A DNA stretch of 64,000 bases from an uncultured Poribacteria bacterium (GTDB lineage Bacteria > Poribacteria > WGA-4E > WGA-3G). Where the stretch lies: assembly GCA_951828385.1 (NCBI GenBank), contig OX639973.1:620001-684000 (forward strand), written 5' to 3'. The number at the start of each line of letters is the position of its first letter. Within the stretch, counting starts at the first letter, position 1. A program made the position numbers and the translations under genes. This document shows positions 43,197-50,983 of the stretch, piece by piece. The notes under the pieces are model-generated. The model worked only from the letters and a program-made list of their open reading frames with translations, was not told the origin of the DNA and ran no database searches.

Positions 43197-43952
43197 TTAT
43201 CCAAAAGTCCCATTGACATAATCATAAGTAGCTTGATTTGCGGGATTATCGGAAAAAATCACATCCGTTGTGTCAATCTCAATGAGATCGCCATTGAGAA
43301 AAAAGGCAGTCCGATTCGCTAACCGTTTTGCCTGTTGCACCAAATTCGTGACGAGCAAAATCGTCATTTCTGTCTGTAAAGTTTTCAGTACATCTTCAAT
43401 ACGCATCGTTGTGACAGGATCAATCGCGATAGAAAATTCGTCAAGACAGAGTACCTCCGGTTGATGTGAAAGGGCACGCGCGATTGTCAGACGTTGTTGT
43501 TGTCCACCTGACAGTTTGGTACCGAGGGTGTTCAAACGGTCTTTCACTTCGTCCCAGAGTGCTGCTTGCTGTAGACAGCGTTCAACGATTTCATCCAATT
43601 CAGACTTTGTACGAAGCCCGGCTGTCCGTGGCGCGAAAGCGACGTTATCGTATATTGAGAGCGGTAAACCGACCGGCAGAGGTAGCACCATACCAATACG
43701 TCGGCGCAATTCATAGACATCGCCAATTGTGTCAATATCCACGCCATCCAATTTGACAGAACCTTGCACCGTTGCCTCCGGTGTGAATTCCAAGGTTCTG
43801 TTGATGACTTTTAGGAGCGTCGTTTTACCGGATTGCGCTGGCCCGATGATACTGAGAATCTCGTTTGGATGAACATCAAAGGAAATTCCGTTCAGTGCAG
43901 ACTTGTCTCCGTAATGGACCTGTAGGTCGGAAATCTCTATTTTGTTTTCCAC
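43197..43952 (-). CDS. PstB-like phosphate ABC ATPase with altered Q- and H-loops (copy A)
   Basis: A 251-residue ABC ATPase. Walker A (GPAQSGKTT) and the signature LSGGQ (147-151) are canonical, and the Walker B glutamate is present (CLDEFS, Glu172). The Q-loop reads MVLPLP (glutamine lost at position 91), and the H-loop reads VTNLVQQ (histidine to asparagine at 203). It should bind ATP and lend its signature to a partner but not hydrolyse efficiently by itself. It is encoded two bases upstream of copy B on the same strand, favouring co-translation and heterodimer formation. Confidence 0.88.
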   Translation of the reverse strand: MENKIEISDLQVHYGDKSALNGISFDVHPNEILSIIGPAQSGKTTLLKVINRTLEFTPEATVQGSVKLDGVDIDTIGDVYELRRRIGMVLPLPVGLPLSIYDNVAFAPRTAGLRTKSELDEIVERCLQQAALWDEVKDRLNTLGTKLSGGQQQRLTIARALSHQPEVLCLDEFSIAIDPVTTMRIEDVLKTLQTEMTILLVTNLVQQAKRLANRTAFFLNGDLIEIDTTDVIFSDNPANQATYDYVNGTFG

Positions 43953-43967
43953 GTTTGCCTCGTATGT

Positions 43968-44321
43968 TTAACCTCTTCGTTGCCCCATCTGTGTTTTCGT
44001 TAAAATGATACGAATTTTTTTAATCAAAGTTAGTGATCCAGACACAATTGCAACGAAAAATGCTATGCCAATCAGGGAGCCACTAACACCGACGAAGGCA
44101 GTAAGAAGTTTCCCACCCGCTGTAATTGGATAAACATCCCCATAACCGATCGTTGTTAATGTTAGAAGGGTGAACCGCATTGCGTCAAGCAAAAACCCAA
44201 ATGCCTCAGGTTGCGCTTCCTTTTCAAAGAAGTGGATACCACACGCAGCGAGAAACACCAATACCGACAACAGAACGATAAATGCTAAAAGTTTCTTAAT
44301 AATCTCAGCCTTGTTCTTCAT
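43968..44321 (-). CDS. Two-helix potassium channel (pore-only)
   Basis: A 117-residue protein with two membrane helices and the selectivity filter TTIGYGD at 56-62. It is nearly the same in its pore region (AACGIHFFE, EAQPEAFG) as the larger channel just upstream, so it looks like a duplicate that lost the voltage-sensor half. The ATG at 44321 is preferred over GTG at 44333. It overlaps the end of the upstream channel gene by about 17 bases. It may form homotetramers or mix with the larger channel. Confidence 0.75.
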   Translation of the reverse strand: MKNKAEIIKKLLAFIVLLSVLVFLAACGIHFFEKEAQPEAFGFLLDAMRFTLLTLTTIGYGDVYPITAGGKLLTAFVGVSGSLIGIAFFVAIVSGSLTLIKKIRIILTKTQMGQRRG

Positions 44322-45039
44322 TTTCTCTTTCACCCTCTTCTGATTTTTCGCGTTCCACTCGCGCCTCTGTTAAGGCAGAAGCTAACAAGCCGGACGGAAT
44401 TGCTATTAAGCCGACCCCGACAAGCGCGACGAGAGCGGTGAAAAGTCTCCCACCAGGGGTCGTCGGATAGACATCCCCATAACCGATTGTGGTTAATGTC
44501 ACGACAGACCACCACATTGAATCAAGAATAGAGCCGAATGCCTCAGGTTGTGCCTCTCTTTCAAAGAAGTGGATGCCGCACGCAGCGAGGTAGACGAACA
44601 TCAACGATAAGATGACCAGTGCTAAAAGTTCCTGTTGAATTTCACGGAGTGCCGCTCCGAGTCGATCTACGGCTAAGATAAACCGCGTCGCCTTGAATAC
44701 CCTGAAAATTCGCAAGAACCGAAGGATCCGCAATACGCGAAACCCCGGCACGAGGAACAGAGAGGGTAAAATGGCGATCAGGTCAATTAGACCATAGAAA
44801 CTAAAAACGAAATCCAGTTTCTTTGGTTCAATATAGACGCGCAGGGTATATTCTATCGAAAACAGTACCAGAAAAGCCACGTCCAGGACAATGAAATGGG
44901 TTGCATAAGGATCTACCTCCAATTGCTGCCTATCGGATTCAATCACAAAAACAACAGCAGAAGCGAGAATCAGGAATTGGATGAGCCCACTAAATATACC
45001 TCCATTGACAATTGCTCGTAATCTTTCTTTTCTGTCCAT
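44305..45039 (-). CDS. Voltage-gated-type potassium channel (six helices)
   Basis: A 244-residue channel. Helices S1-S4 are followed by the pore. S4 carries regularly spaced arginines (RVLRILRFLRIFRVFK, about 101-116), the pattern of a voltage sensor. The selectivity filter TTIGYGD is at 183-189. The ATG at 45039 follows AAGGAAGG directly. The open frame continues upstream into the end of the TnpB element, but those extra residues come from the hairpin of that element and are not part of the channel. It lies inside the pst locus. Confidence 0.85.
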   Translation of the reverse strand: MDRKERLRAIVNGGIFSGLIQFLILASAVVFVIESDRQQLEVDPYATHFIVLDVAFLVLFSIEYTLRVYIEPKKLDFVFSFYGLIDLIAILPSLFLVPGFRVLRILRFLRIFRVFKATRFILAVDRLGAALREIQQELLALVILSLMFVYLAACGIHFFEREAQPEAFGSILDSMWWSVVTLTTIGYGDVYPTTPGGRLFTALVALVGVGLIAIPSGLLASALTEARVEREKSEEGERENEEQG

Positions 45040-45061
45040 GAACCTTCCTTCCTGTGATAGA

Positions 45062-45250
45062 CCCCCGACTGAAGTCGGGGACTTCCGCAAAAGTTATGCG
45101 AAAGCATTTGTGGATTTCAGAACCCGACTGGTGGATTCAACGGAGCAGCCGACGATCTTGTTGAACAGGACAATCGGTCTTACTTCTCCTAAGCCAAAGG
45201 AAGCTACCCCTTCCTTAAGAATGTTCATAGCAGCGTTCTGGTCGCGGTCC
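45062..45250 (-). ncRNA. Predicted omegaRNA (reRNA) of TnpB with terminal hairpin
   Basis: TnpB proteins use an RNA transcribed from the 3' end of their own gene and the right end of the element. Here the minus strand ends with a perfect stem CCCCGAC-TTCA-GTCGGGG (45063-45080), just beyond the tnpB stop codon. The guide would follow, covering the ribosome site and start of the potassium channel gene. The 5' boundary is a guess. Confidence 0.4.
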
Positions 45251-46317
45251 AGGTGTGTATGACATTGAGGACACGTCCAGTGTCGATCTGCTAACGTTAA
45301 GGTCTTATTTTTATGTCCACAAACACAACAGCACTTTGTGGTGGGGGTCCACTGCCCAATTTTCAAAACGGAACGACTCCGTTTCTTGGATTGGTGTTTG
45401 AGTTTCTTTAAGAACTCACCCAAGGCGAGGTCCGAAACTTGTTTACCAAAGAGGGTTTTCATGCCACGAAGGTTCAGGTCTTCAAAGAACAGAATATCAA
45501 ACTTACGACAGAGGTCTATCGCAAATTTCCAATGATGGTCTGTGCGTTGATTTGTCGTCTTCTTATGGATACGTGCAACTTGCTTTCGGCAACGTTCTTG
45601 ATTATTAGACCCTTTGACCTTGCGTGAATACACTTTTTGTGCTTTCGCTAAATCGTCAGCGTTCTGTTTGTAAAACATAGGAGAAGTATATCGGTGTCCG
45701 TCACTGCCAGTCAGGAAGTTTTTGCCTGCATCTTTGATACCAAAGTCGAACCCTTCAGCCTGACCCGTCTTGGGTTCATATTTGACTTCCAAAAAATCTT
45801 CAGTGAGTGTGATATACACGTCTCCAAGGGCATCTCGTGTAACATGAACTTGTGTGATTTCACCTTGTATTTTTCTATGCAAGGCGAAACGATACCAACG
45901 GCTGTTGAGGCGAATACGATACGTTGGGTGATTTCTTTCGTTTTTCTGTTTATCTAATACTTTTTCTATAGGCACTTGTGTGCCATCAAAGGTCATACCT
46001 TTGTGTTTCTTACAGGACTTGAACTTCGGGTGACCTCTACCGAGGGTCTTCATTTCTCCAAAGGATTCTGCTAACCGTTTCAGAACATTCTGCAAGGACC
46101 ACGCGTAGGGGATATTCCAATGCTTATACTTCTCAAGTTTCTTGAGTTTCGTCAAATGAGCAGACATCTTGGTATACGAAAGTCCCTTACCATACCTGCG
46201 TTTATATCGCATACACAACCCAAGGAAATGGTTACGCACAATACCACAAATATCAAAATCAGTGTGGAGGCACTTCAGCGATTTATCGTGAAAAAGTTTA
46301 TGTTTTGTGTTTCGCAT
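45094..46317 (-). CDS. tnpB: RNA-guided DNA endonuclease TnpB (IS605 OrfB)
   Basis: A 407-residue TnpB. The RuvC catalytic residues are all present: Asp191 in FDFGIKD, Glu279 in FFEDLNL and Asp359 in LDRDQNAA. The zinc finger has CxxC pairs in CCCVCG and CPQC (about 330-352). The N-terminal wedge and REC regions and a basic bridge are of normal length. TnpB cuts DNA next to a target-adjacent motif using the omegaRNA and helps retain the element. It is intact, so the element may be recent or still under selection. No TnpA is seen. Confidence 0.9.
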   Translation of the reverse strand: MRNTKHKLFHDKSLKCLHTDFDICGIVRNHFLGLCMRYKRRYGKGLSYTKMSAHLTKLKKLEKYKHWNIPYAWSLQNVLKRLAESFGEMKTLGRGHPKFKSCKKHKGMTFDGTQVPIEKVLDKQKNERNHPTYRIRLNSRWYRFALHRKIQGEITQVHVTRDALGDVYITLTEDFLEVKYEPKTGQAEGFDFGIKDAGKNFLTGSDGHRYTSPMFYKQNADDLAKAQKVYSRKVKGSNNQERCRKQVARIHKKTTNQRTDHHWKFAIDLCRKFDILFFEDLNLRGMKTLFGKQVSDLALGEFLKKLKHQSKKRSRSVLKIGQWTPTTKCCCVCGHKNKTLTLADRHWTCPQCHTHLDRDQNAAMNILKEGVASFGLGEVRPIVLFNKIVGCSVESTSRVLKSTNAFA

Positions 46318-46396
46318 GGTATATTCAGTGTCGCCCTACCACTTGGCGGTAGATAAATCCAACTCTATAAGGAGTCGTGATCAAAGACCTTTGTAC

Positions 46397-47314
46397 CTAC
46401 CACTTCTTCCGAGTTCGGACATAAATCCTTAGCACAATCGATACTGCATTGACGAGTAACACACTGCCTACGAGTACCACCGCAGTTCCATAAGGGATGC
46501 CTTCCGTAACATCCGGAACCTGTGTTGAAATCGTGAAGAGATGGAGTGATAGTGCCATACACTGTTCTGTTATATTATAGGCAAAAAGGTTTCCTTCTGC
46601 AATAGCTTTATAAAAGACGGCTCCCGTAAACATAATTGGTGCTGTTTCACCTGCTGCGCGCGACACCTGTAGAATCACACCCGTCAAAATACCGCTGATT
46701 GAGTTCGGGATGACAATACGCCGTATGGTTTGCCATCGCGTAGCTCCGAGATTCCAACACGCTTCCCGGAAGGACATCGGTACCGCCTTCAAAGCCTCCG
46801 TGGTGCTGGCAATGATAACAGGGAGCGTCATGATCGCCAACGTGAGCGACGCTGCTAAAATTGATTCGCCGAGTCCCGCGAAGAGTACAAATGCGCCGAC
46901 ACCGAACAAGGCGTGGACAATGCTTGGCACACCTGCGAGGTTCACAACAGCCAAGTTTGTGATACGCGTAAACCAACTCTCACGGGCATACTCGTTGAGA
47001 TAGACGGCTGCGAACACGCCAATAGGGGCCGCTACTAATAGAGAGACGACGACTAAATAGATTGTTCCGAGGAAAGGTGCCCAAAGCCCGCCAGCACGCA
47101 TGTTATCCTTCGGGTTCGTAAATAGGAACTCAAGCGAGAGAACGGGGAGCGCCTTGTAGAGGAGGTAACCAACAATGAGCAGCAGCGGAATAATCATCAG
47201 GCTCGTCATCACGAGGAAGAAAATCCGCATCACATTTTCGATCCACCGCTTCTGTTTACCGATCTCTGTTTCTGTAAACATCGCTTCTGGTGATACCTGC
47301 ATATCGGTGTTCAT
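46397..47314 (-). CDS. pstA: Phosphate ABC transporter permease PstA
   Basis: A 305-residue permease with six membrane helices. The ATPase-contact loop is EACWNLGATRWQTIRRIVIP, and NLAGVPSIVHALFG is a typical PstA block. The substrate is phosphate, delivered by PstS. It follows pstC and precedes the TnpB element, so the ATPase genes it needs are about 3 kb further down the same strand. Confidence 0.93.
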   Translation of the reverse strand: MNTDMQVSPEAMFTETEIGKQKRWIENVMRIFFLVMTSLMIIPLLLIVGYLLYKALPVLSLEFLFTNPKDNMRAGGLWAPFLGTIYLVVVSLLVAAPIGVFAAVYLNEYARESWFTRITNLAVVNLAGVPSIVHALFGVGAFVLFAGLGESILAASLTLAIMTLPVIIASTTEALKAVPMSFREACWNLGATRWQTIRRIVIPNSISGILTGVILQVSRAAGETAPIMFTGAVFYKAIAEGNLFAYNITEQCMALSLHLFTISTQVPDVTEGIPYGTAVVLVGSVLLVNAVSIVLRIYVRTRKKW

Positions 47315-47400
47315 ATTTTTCCGTCCGATCCTTGAAGCTCTATAACAGCGAGTTTTAGCGTGTGAGCCATGCCCAAAAATTGCTGGCTAAAATAATAGTA

Positions 47401-48663
47401 TTACTCTTGGCGGATGCCTTTGATGACTAAATCAGCGATGAGGTTGACTAAAAACGTAATGGTAAAGAGCAGAACACCGATGATAAAAAGTACCTGATAA
47501 TGTTCACCACCTCTTGCCACTTCGCCGAGTTCCGCGGCGATCGTCGCCGTGAGCGTGCGAATCCACGAGAGGGGTCCCGATGGAATGTTAACGGAGTGTC
47601 CTGTCGCCATGAGGACTGCCATCGTCTCACCAATGGAGCGTGCGGCACCGAGCAGCACAGCTGCCAAGAGTCCATTTTTTGCCGCGGGTAACAGCACGCG
47701 GTAGATGACCTGCCACCGCGTAGCACCAAGGGCTTCCGCCGCTTCACGATAGGAGTCGGGAACGGCTTTGAGCGCGTCCTCTGCTATAGAGACGATAATA
47801 GGCACACTCATCAAGGCTAACATGATGCTGCCGTTCAACATCGTTAAACCGATCGGGACATTGAACACTGCAATAATCAGTTGATTCATCAGGGTCAATC
47901 CGATAAACCCCCACACAACAGAAGGGATCGCGGCGAGCAATTCGATGATAATTTTAAATGTTTCTCTGAGTTTTGGGCTGCAGAACTCCGATACAAAGAT
48001 CGCTGCCCCGAGTCCAAAAGGAACAGCAATACACATCGCTAAGGCAGTTACACTAAAAGTGCCCAGAATCAAAGCGAAGGTACCGTATCTTTTGTTACTT
48101 AACGAAGTTGGGTACCATTCAGGACTTGTCAGGAATTGTCCCAAGTCTAATCCGTTGAAAAGAAAGCCTGCTCCCTCTCGAAACACAAAGAAGAAGATAC
48201 CGAAGACAAAAACAATAGAACTAATCCCACATAAGCGAATTAACAATTCAATTACGGTTTCAGATGATGTTTCCGAGTCAGCTCCGAAGCGGTTTTCGCC
48301 CTTTGTGCCTTTAAGAATGCCTAATTCAACTAACGCCCAAGTTCCACCAGCAATAATTGGTATAAAATAAATCAGTGTCCACCAACCTGACAATGTCCAT
48401 ACTGACAACCCCCCAATTCCAGCAATAATTGGAATAAGATAAACCAGTGTCCACCATGCAGATTTATTCCGATCGTGCCAGCGTTTTGCTGTTACTGCCA
48501 GCTGCATCCAAGCTGAGACTAATGTTATAAAGAGCAGATATGATGATGCTGTATAAGCGGCATAAGTGATAGTAGAAATGGCGATGATTAAAAAATGCAT
48601 CATCCACCATGCTGTTCTGTTAATTCGTCCTTTGAACGAGAAACAGATATTTATAAAATTCAT
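47401..48663 (-). CDS. pstC: PstC permease fused to an N-terminal DUF805 domain
   Basis: A 420-residue protein. The C-terminal 280 residues are a normal PstC (for example EAAEALGATRWQVIYRVLLP). The first 130 residues match DUF805: FKGRINRTAWW near the start, WHDRNKSAWW in the middle, and GENRFGADS at the end. Within it WWTLVYLIPIIAG and WWTLIYFIPIIAG are a tandem partial duplication. DUF805 proteins are small membrane proteins of unknown role. I know no such fusion as the usual form of PstC. The ribosome site is weak. It follows pstS closely. Confidence 0.88.
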   Translation of the reverse strand: MNFINICFSFKGRINRTAWWMMHFLIIAISTITYAAYTASSYLLFITLVSAWMQLAVTAKRWHDRNKSAWWTLVYLIPIIAGIGGLSVWTLSGWWTLIYFIPIIAGGTWALVELGILKGTKGENRFGADSETSSETVIELLIRLCGISSIVFVFGIFFFVFREGAGFLFNGLDLGQFLTSPEWYPTSLSNKRYGTFALILGTFSVTALAMCIAVPFGLGAAIFVSEFCSPKLRETFKIIIELLAAIPSVVWGFIGLTLMNQLIIAVFNVPIGLTMLNGSIMLALMSVPIIVSIAEDALKAVPDSYREAAEALGATRWQVIYRVLLPAAKNGLLAAVLLGAARSIGETMAVLMATGHSVNIPSGPLSWIRTLTATIAAELGEVARGGEHYQVLFIIGVLLFTITFLVNLIADLVIKGIRQE

Positions 48664-48681
48664 TTTAGCCAGAATGTTCCT

Positions 48682-49605
48682 TTAGTTGTTTTCCAGAGGT
48701 ACGAAACCGAGTTCCTCTACAATCTTCTGACCTTCTGCCGACAGAATCCAATCAAGATACGCCTTCACTTCCCCTGTAGGTTCACCGAGGGAATACATAT
48801 ATAATGGACGCGCGATCGGATAGGTTTTGGCAAGGACATTTTCAAGACTTGGGGCATAATAAGGGGCATCATCTGCTGTAGCAACTTCCAACATTTTCAC
48901 ATGCGAAGTTGCATATCCCATACCACTATAGCCGATAGCACACGGCGTTCGTCCGATAACTTCTACCACATCTTTAGAGCCGTGCAAATCCAAAGATCCG
49001 AGTTCAAAGTCACGCGTTTTACCAAGCAGTGCTTCCCGAAAATAGAAATAGGTGCCGGAATTAGATTGCCGACTGATACGGATAATCTCGTCGCTTGGAC
49101 AGTTGGCGTGCATGATACCGAGGTCACTCCATTTCGTTATTTTACCATCTTCACCATATATTTCCGCGAGTTGGGGAATCGTAATTTTATCGAGAGGCGT
49201 GTCGTGGTGGACATAGACCGCGAGCGCATCGTACCCGACAATAAATTCTTGTGGCACTTTACCGGTATTTTGCGTCGCTTGCTCTAACTCTTTGGGTTTG
49301 ATTTGACGACTGCAGTTCGCAATATCTACGGTGCCATTAATAAGTGCAGCGACCCCTGTACCAGAACCACCGCCTGATACCTCTACTGATGCTGTGCTGG
49401 TGACATCGACATATCTCTCTGCCCATGCCTGTGCCAAATTCACCATCGTATCTGAGCCTTTATTCTTGATGATGACTTGTGCTGCTTCTTTAACAACAGT
49501 AGCACTCTCACTATCTTTCGGTGAACGACCGATGATAACGAAGCCGCATGCTACAGCCACCAAAATGCCTATAATCGTGTAACCCGCCCGACCATATTTT
49601 TCCAT
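48682..49605 (-). CDS. pstS: Phosphate-binding protein PstS
   Basis: A 307-residue periplasmic binding protein, probably a lipoprotein (ILVAVAC near residue 19) or anchored by its N-terminal helix. The typical blocks are IIKNKGSDTMVNL and VSGGGSGTGVAALINGTVDIANCSR, which form the phosphate pocket. It is the first gene of the minus-strand locus and is followed by pstC 18 bases later. It would capture phosphate and deliver it to PstC/PstA. Confidence 0.93.
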   Translation of the reverse strand: MEKYGRAGYTIIGILVAVACGFVIIGRSPKDSESATVVKEAAQVIIKNKGSDTMVNLAQAWAERYVDVTSTASVEVSGGGSGTGVAALINGTVDIANCSRQIKPKELEQATQNTGKVPQEFIVGYDALAVYVHHDTPLDKITIPQLAEIYGEDGKITKWSDLGIMHANCPSDEIIRISRQSNSGTYFYFREALLGKTRDFELGSLDLHGSKDVVEVIGRTPCAIGYSGMGYATSHVKMLEVATADDAPYYAPSLENVLAKTYPIARPLYMYSLGEPTGEVKAYLDWILSAEGQKIVEELGFVPLENN

Positions 49606-49637
49606 CTATCTCCCTCGCTTGCTTGATTTTACTGTAA

Positions 49638-49643
49638 ATTATA
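49638..49643 (-). promoter_or_regulatory. -10 element for pstS, with weak -35
   Basis: On the minus strand TATAAT lies at 49643-49638, about 33 bases upstream of the pstS start, but there is no good -35 (TTATTT at 17-base spacing). A weak -35 is usual for activator-dependent promoters, so Pho-type control is possible. I could not identify a convincing Pho box. Confidence 0.35.
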
Positions 49644-49715
49644 ACACCCAATTGTTACGAAAATAAGACAAAATGCGGATTTTTTGTAATTTGGTGTTAC
49701 AGACAAAAAAAGGAG

Positions 49716-50045
49716 TTAAACAATAAGTGATTTGAAAAACGAGGTCGGGAAACCTCGCCTGTGGGGAATGGAGAAGCCTATATCTTTCGCTTCCCAATAG
49801 GCGAAGGGCAAGCCGTATGCGTCGAGTATCACACCATCAACAACGATACGGTTTCCTGCTGCGGCGTGCATCGCATACTGGGGGACGAGTGTGGCATTTA
49901 CCTGTTTTGCACAGGTGTGCAGGAGAGTCTCAAAGGGTGAACTGACCGCACCTTCGTGTCGGACTGCGTGTTGTTCGTATTGCTGCAGTGTACCGTAGTA
50001 GTCTCGGATCGCTTTGTGGCTCGGTTTCAGGTTCAGTTTTGGCAT
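49716..50045 (-). pseudogene. Remnant of a type ISP restriction-modification enzyme (N-terminal nuclease region)
   Basis: A 109-residue frame that begins like the N-terminus of single-chain type ISP restriction enzymes (LlaGI-like): KAIRDYYGTLQQYEQHAV, then SSPFETLLHTCAKQV, then VDGVILDAYGLPFAYWEAKD, in which the D-ExK pattern is the Mrr-like nuclease core. It then diverges and stops. Complete enzymes exceed 1000 residues and also contain helicase and methyltransferase domains, none of which follow. This is a decayed fragment of a second restriction system. Confidence 0.7.
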
Positions 50046-50081
50046 AGGGCATGATAATCAGGTTTCAGGAAATATTTTCAA

Positions 50082-50384
50082 TTACTGATTGAGTTCCTCA
50101 ATATCTACTTCAGTCTTAAGCCATGATTCCCATCCGTAACTCTTAGCATATCTTGAAATAGCTTCTTTCCCCACCTTAATCTGCCCTTCCATGAATTCTC
50201 TATTCACATTGGCATAATACCTGACGACTATTTGGATAGTTTCCCCATCTTTTAAGCCCCTATAATACAACATGAATCTATTGGATGAGAGATTGTCATC
50301 TTGGAAAAGCGTATTTAACATGACTGCAAGCCATTCCAGACGAGTTGGTGTGTATATATGCAATCCTTGTGGTTTTTCTGACAT
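50082..50384 (-). CDS. Small protein of unknown function
   Basis: A 100-residue soluble protein with no signal peptide and no family I recognise. It is mixed alpha/beta, with a strand-rich centre (NRFMLYYRGLKDGETIQIVVRY; quoted in parts: FMLYYRG, IQIVVRYY) and an amphipathic C-terminus ending DIEELNQ. It lies 36 bases downstream of no obvious partner and 20 bases after the coiled-coil gene on the same strand, so these two may be co-transcribed. Confidence 0.45.
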   Translation of the reverse strand: MSEKPQGLHIYTPTRLEWLAVMLNTLFQDDNLSSNRFMLYYRGLKDGETIQIVVRYYANVNREFMEGQIKVGKEAISRYAKSYGWESWLKTEVDIEELNQ

Positions 50385-50404
50385 GGTGAATCTCCCTTTG
50401 CCGA

Positions 50405-50671
50405 CTATACAAATTTAACGATTATAGCAACAACGATGCCCGTAACACCTATGGCTATAGTCACAGACCACTGCAAGCGTGTTTCCAACCGAGTTATTCT
50501 GTCATGGAGGTCCTGCTTGACCCCCTGAATATCACCCCTCAGGTCGCTTTTTACTTCCTGAATCCGAGCACCGAGGCGTGATTCAACTTTATCGACTTCT
50601 TCCATTCTTGCTTGAAGCCGAATAGCCTCTTCCTTAAGTTCAAATACATCTGGACTATTTTGATCTGCCAT
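50405..50671 (-). CDS. Coiled-coil protein with C-terminal membrane anchor
   Basis: An 88-residue protein. Residues about 10-65 form a coiled coil (heptad pattern in EEAIRLQARMEEVDKVESRL), and the last 20 residues are a membrane helix (TIAIGVTGIVVAIIVKFV). It resembles the DUF1640/Cc-TM type of small proteins. The protein at 57724-58344 has a similar coil before a membrane helix. Function unknown. It is probably transcribed with the small gene that follows it. Confidence 0.55.
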   Translation of the reverse strand: MADQNSPDVFELKEEAIRLQARMEEVDKVESRLGARIQEVKSDLRGDIQGVKQDLHDRITRLETRLQWSVTIAIGVTGIVVAIIVKFV

Positions 50672-50983
50672 GAAACCTTCCTCTCAATATTCAACCAAGA
50701 TTAAGTTGCAATCATTCTTCGGATCCAAGCGGGTAGCAGAAACGAAGTGCGAATCCGATCCGTAGATGTGCCACCCAAAACTGATTATAAGAGTATATCA
50801 GAAAAATAAACGAATTACAAATCTTCTTTCCTATCCAAAATTCGACAGTTAAATTTCTCTGTACACCCATTACAGATTAATTGATTTTAAAGTTCAATCA
50901 TGATAAAATTGAATCGATTAATAGAACTACGAAATACAAACACCCGGTATCCGTTAGTATAAACGACAGAGAGGAGAAATATT
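50672..50983. other. Intergenic region with a short inverted repeat
   Basis: This 312-base gap separates divergent genes. The only structure I can point to is TTCAAT (50893-50898) and ATTGAA (50908-50913) around CATGATAAA, about 70 bases before the carboxypeptidase gene. It could be an operator or a weak promoter. I see no gene. Confidence 0.3.

Larger units (their letters stand above)
45062..46352 (-). mobile_element. IS200/IS605-type element carrying only tnpB
   Basis: The element is bounded by the hairpin at 45063-45080 (right end) and a short hairpin CTACC...GGTAG at 46336-46352 (likely left end). No tnpA transposase is present, so it would depend on a transposase in trans. On the minus strand TTTAT lies directly before the left hairpin and could be the target-adjacent motif. 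The element sits between pstA and the potassium channel genes. Confidence 0.55.

Noticed and set aside
45040-45090. N-terminal extension of the larger potassium channel
   Set aside because: The extra codons read through the right-end hairpin of the TnpB element. A good ribosome site lies immediately before the ATG at 45039.
49640-49710. Pho box upstream of pstS
   Set aside because: There are GTAACA words on the minus strand, but their spacing does not match a known Pho box, so only the -10 is reported.
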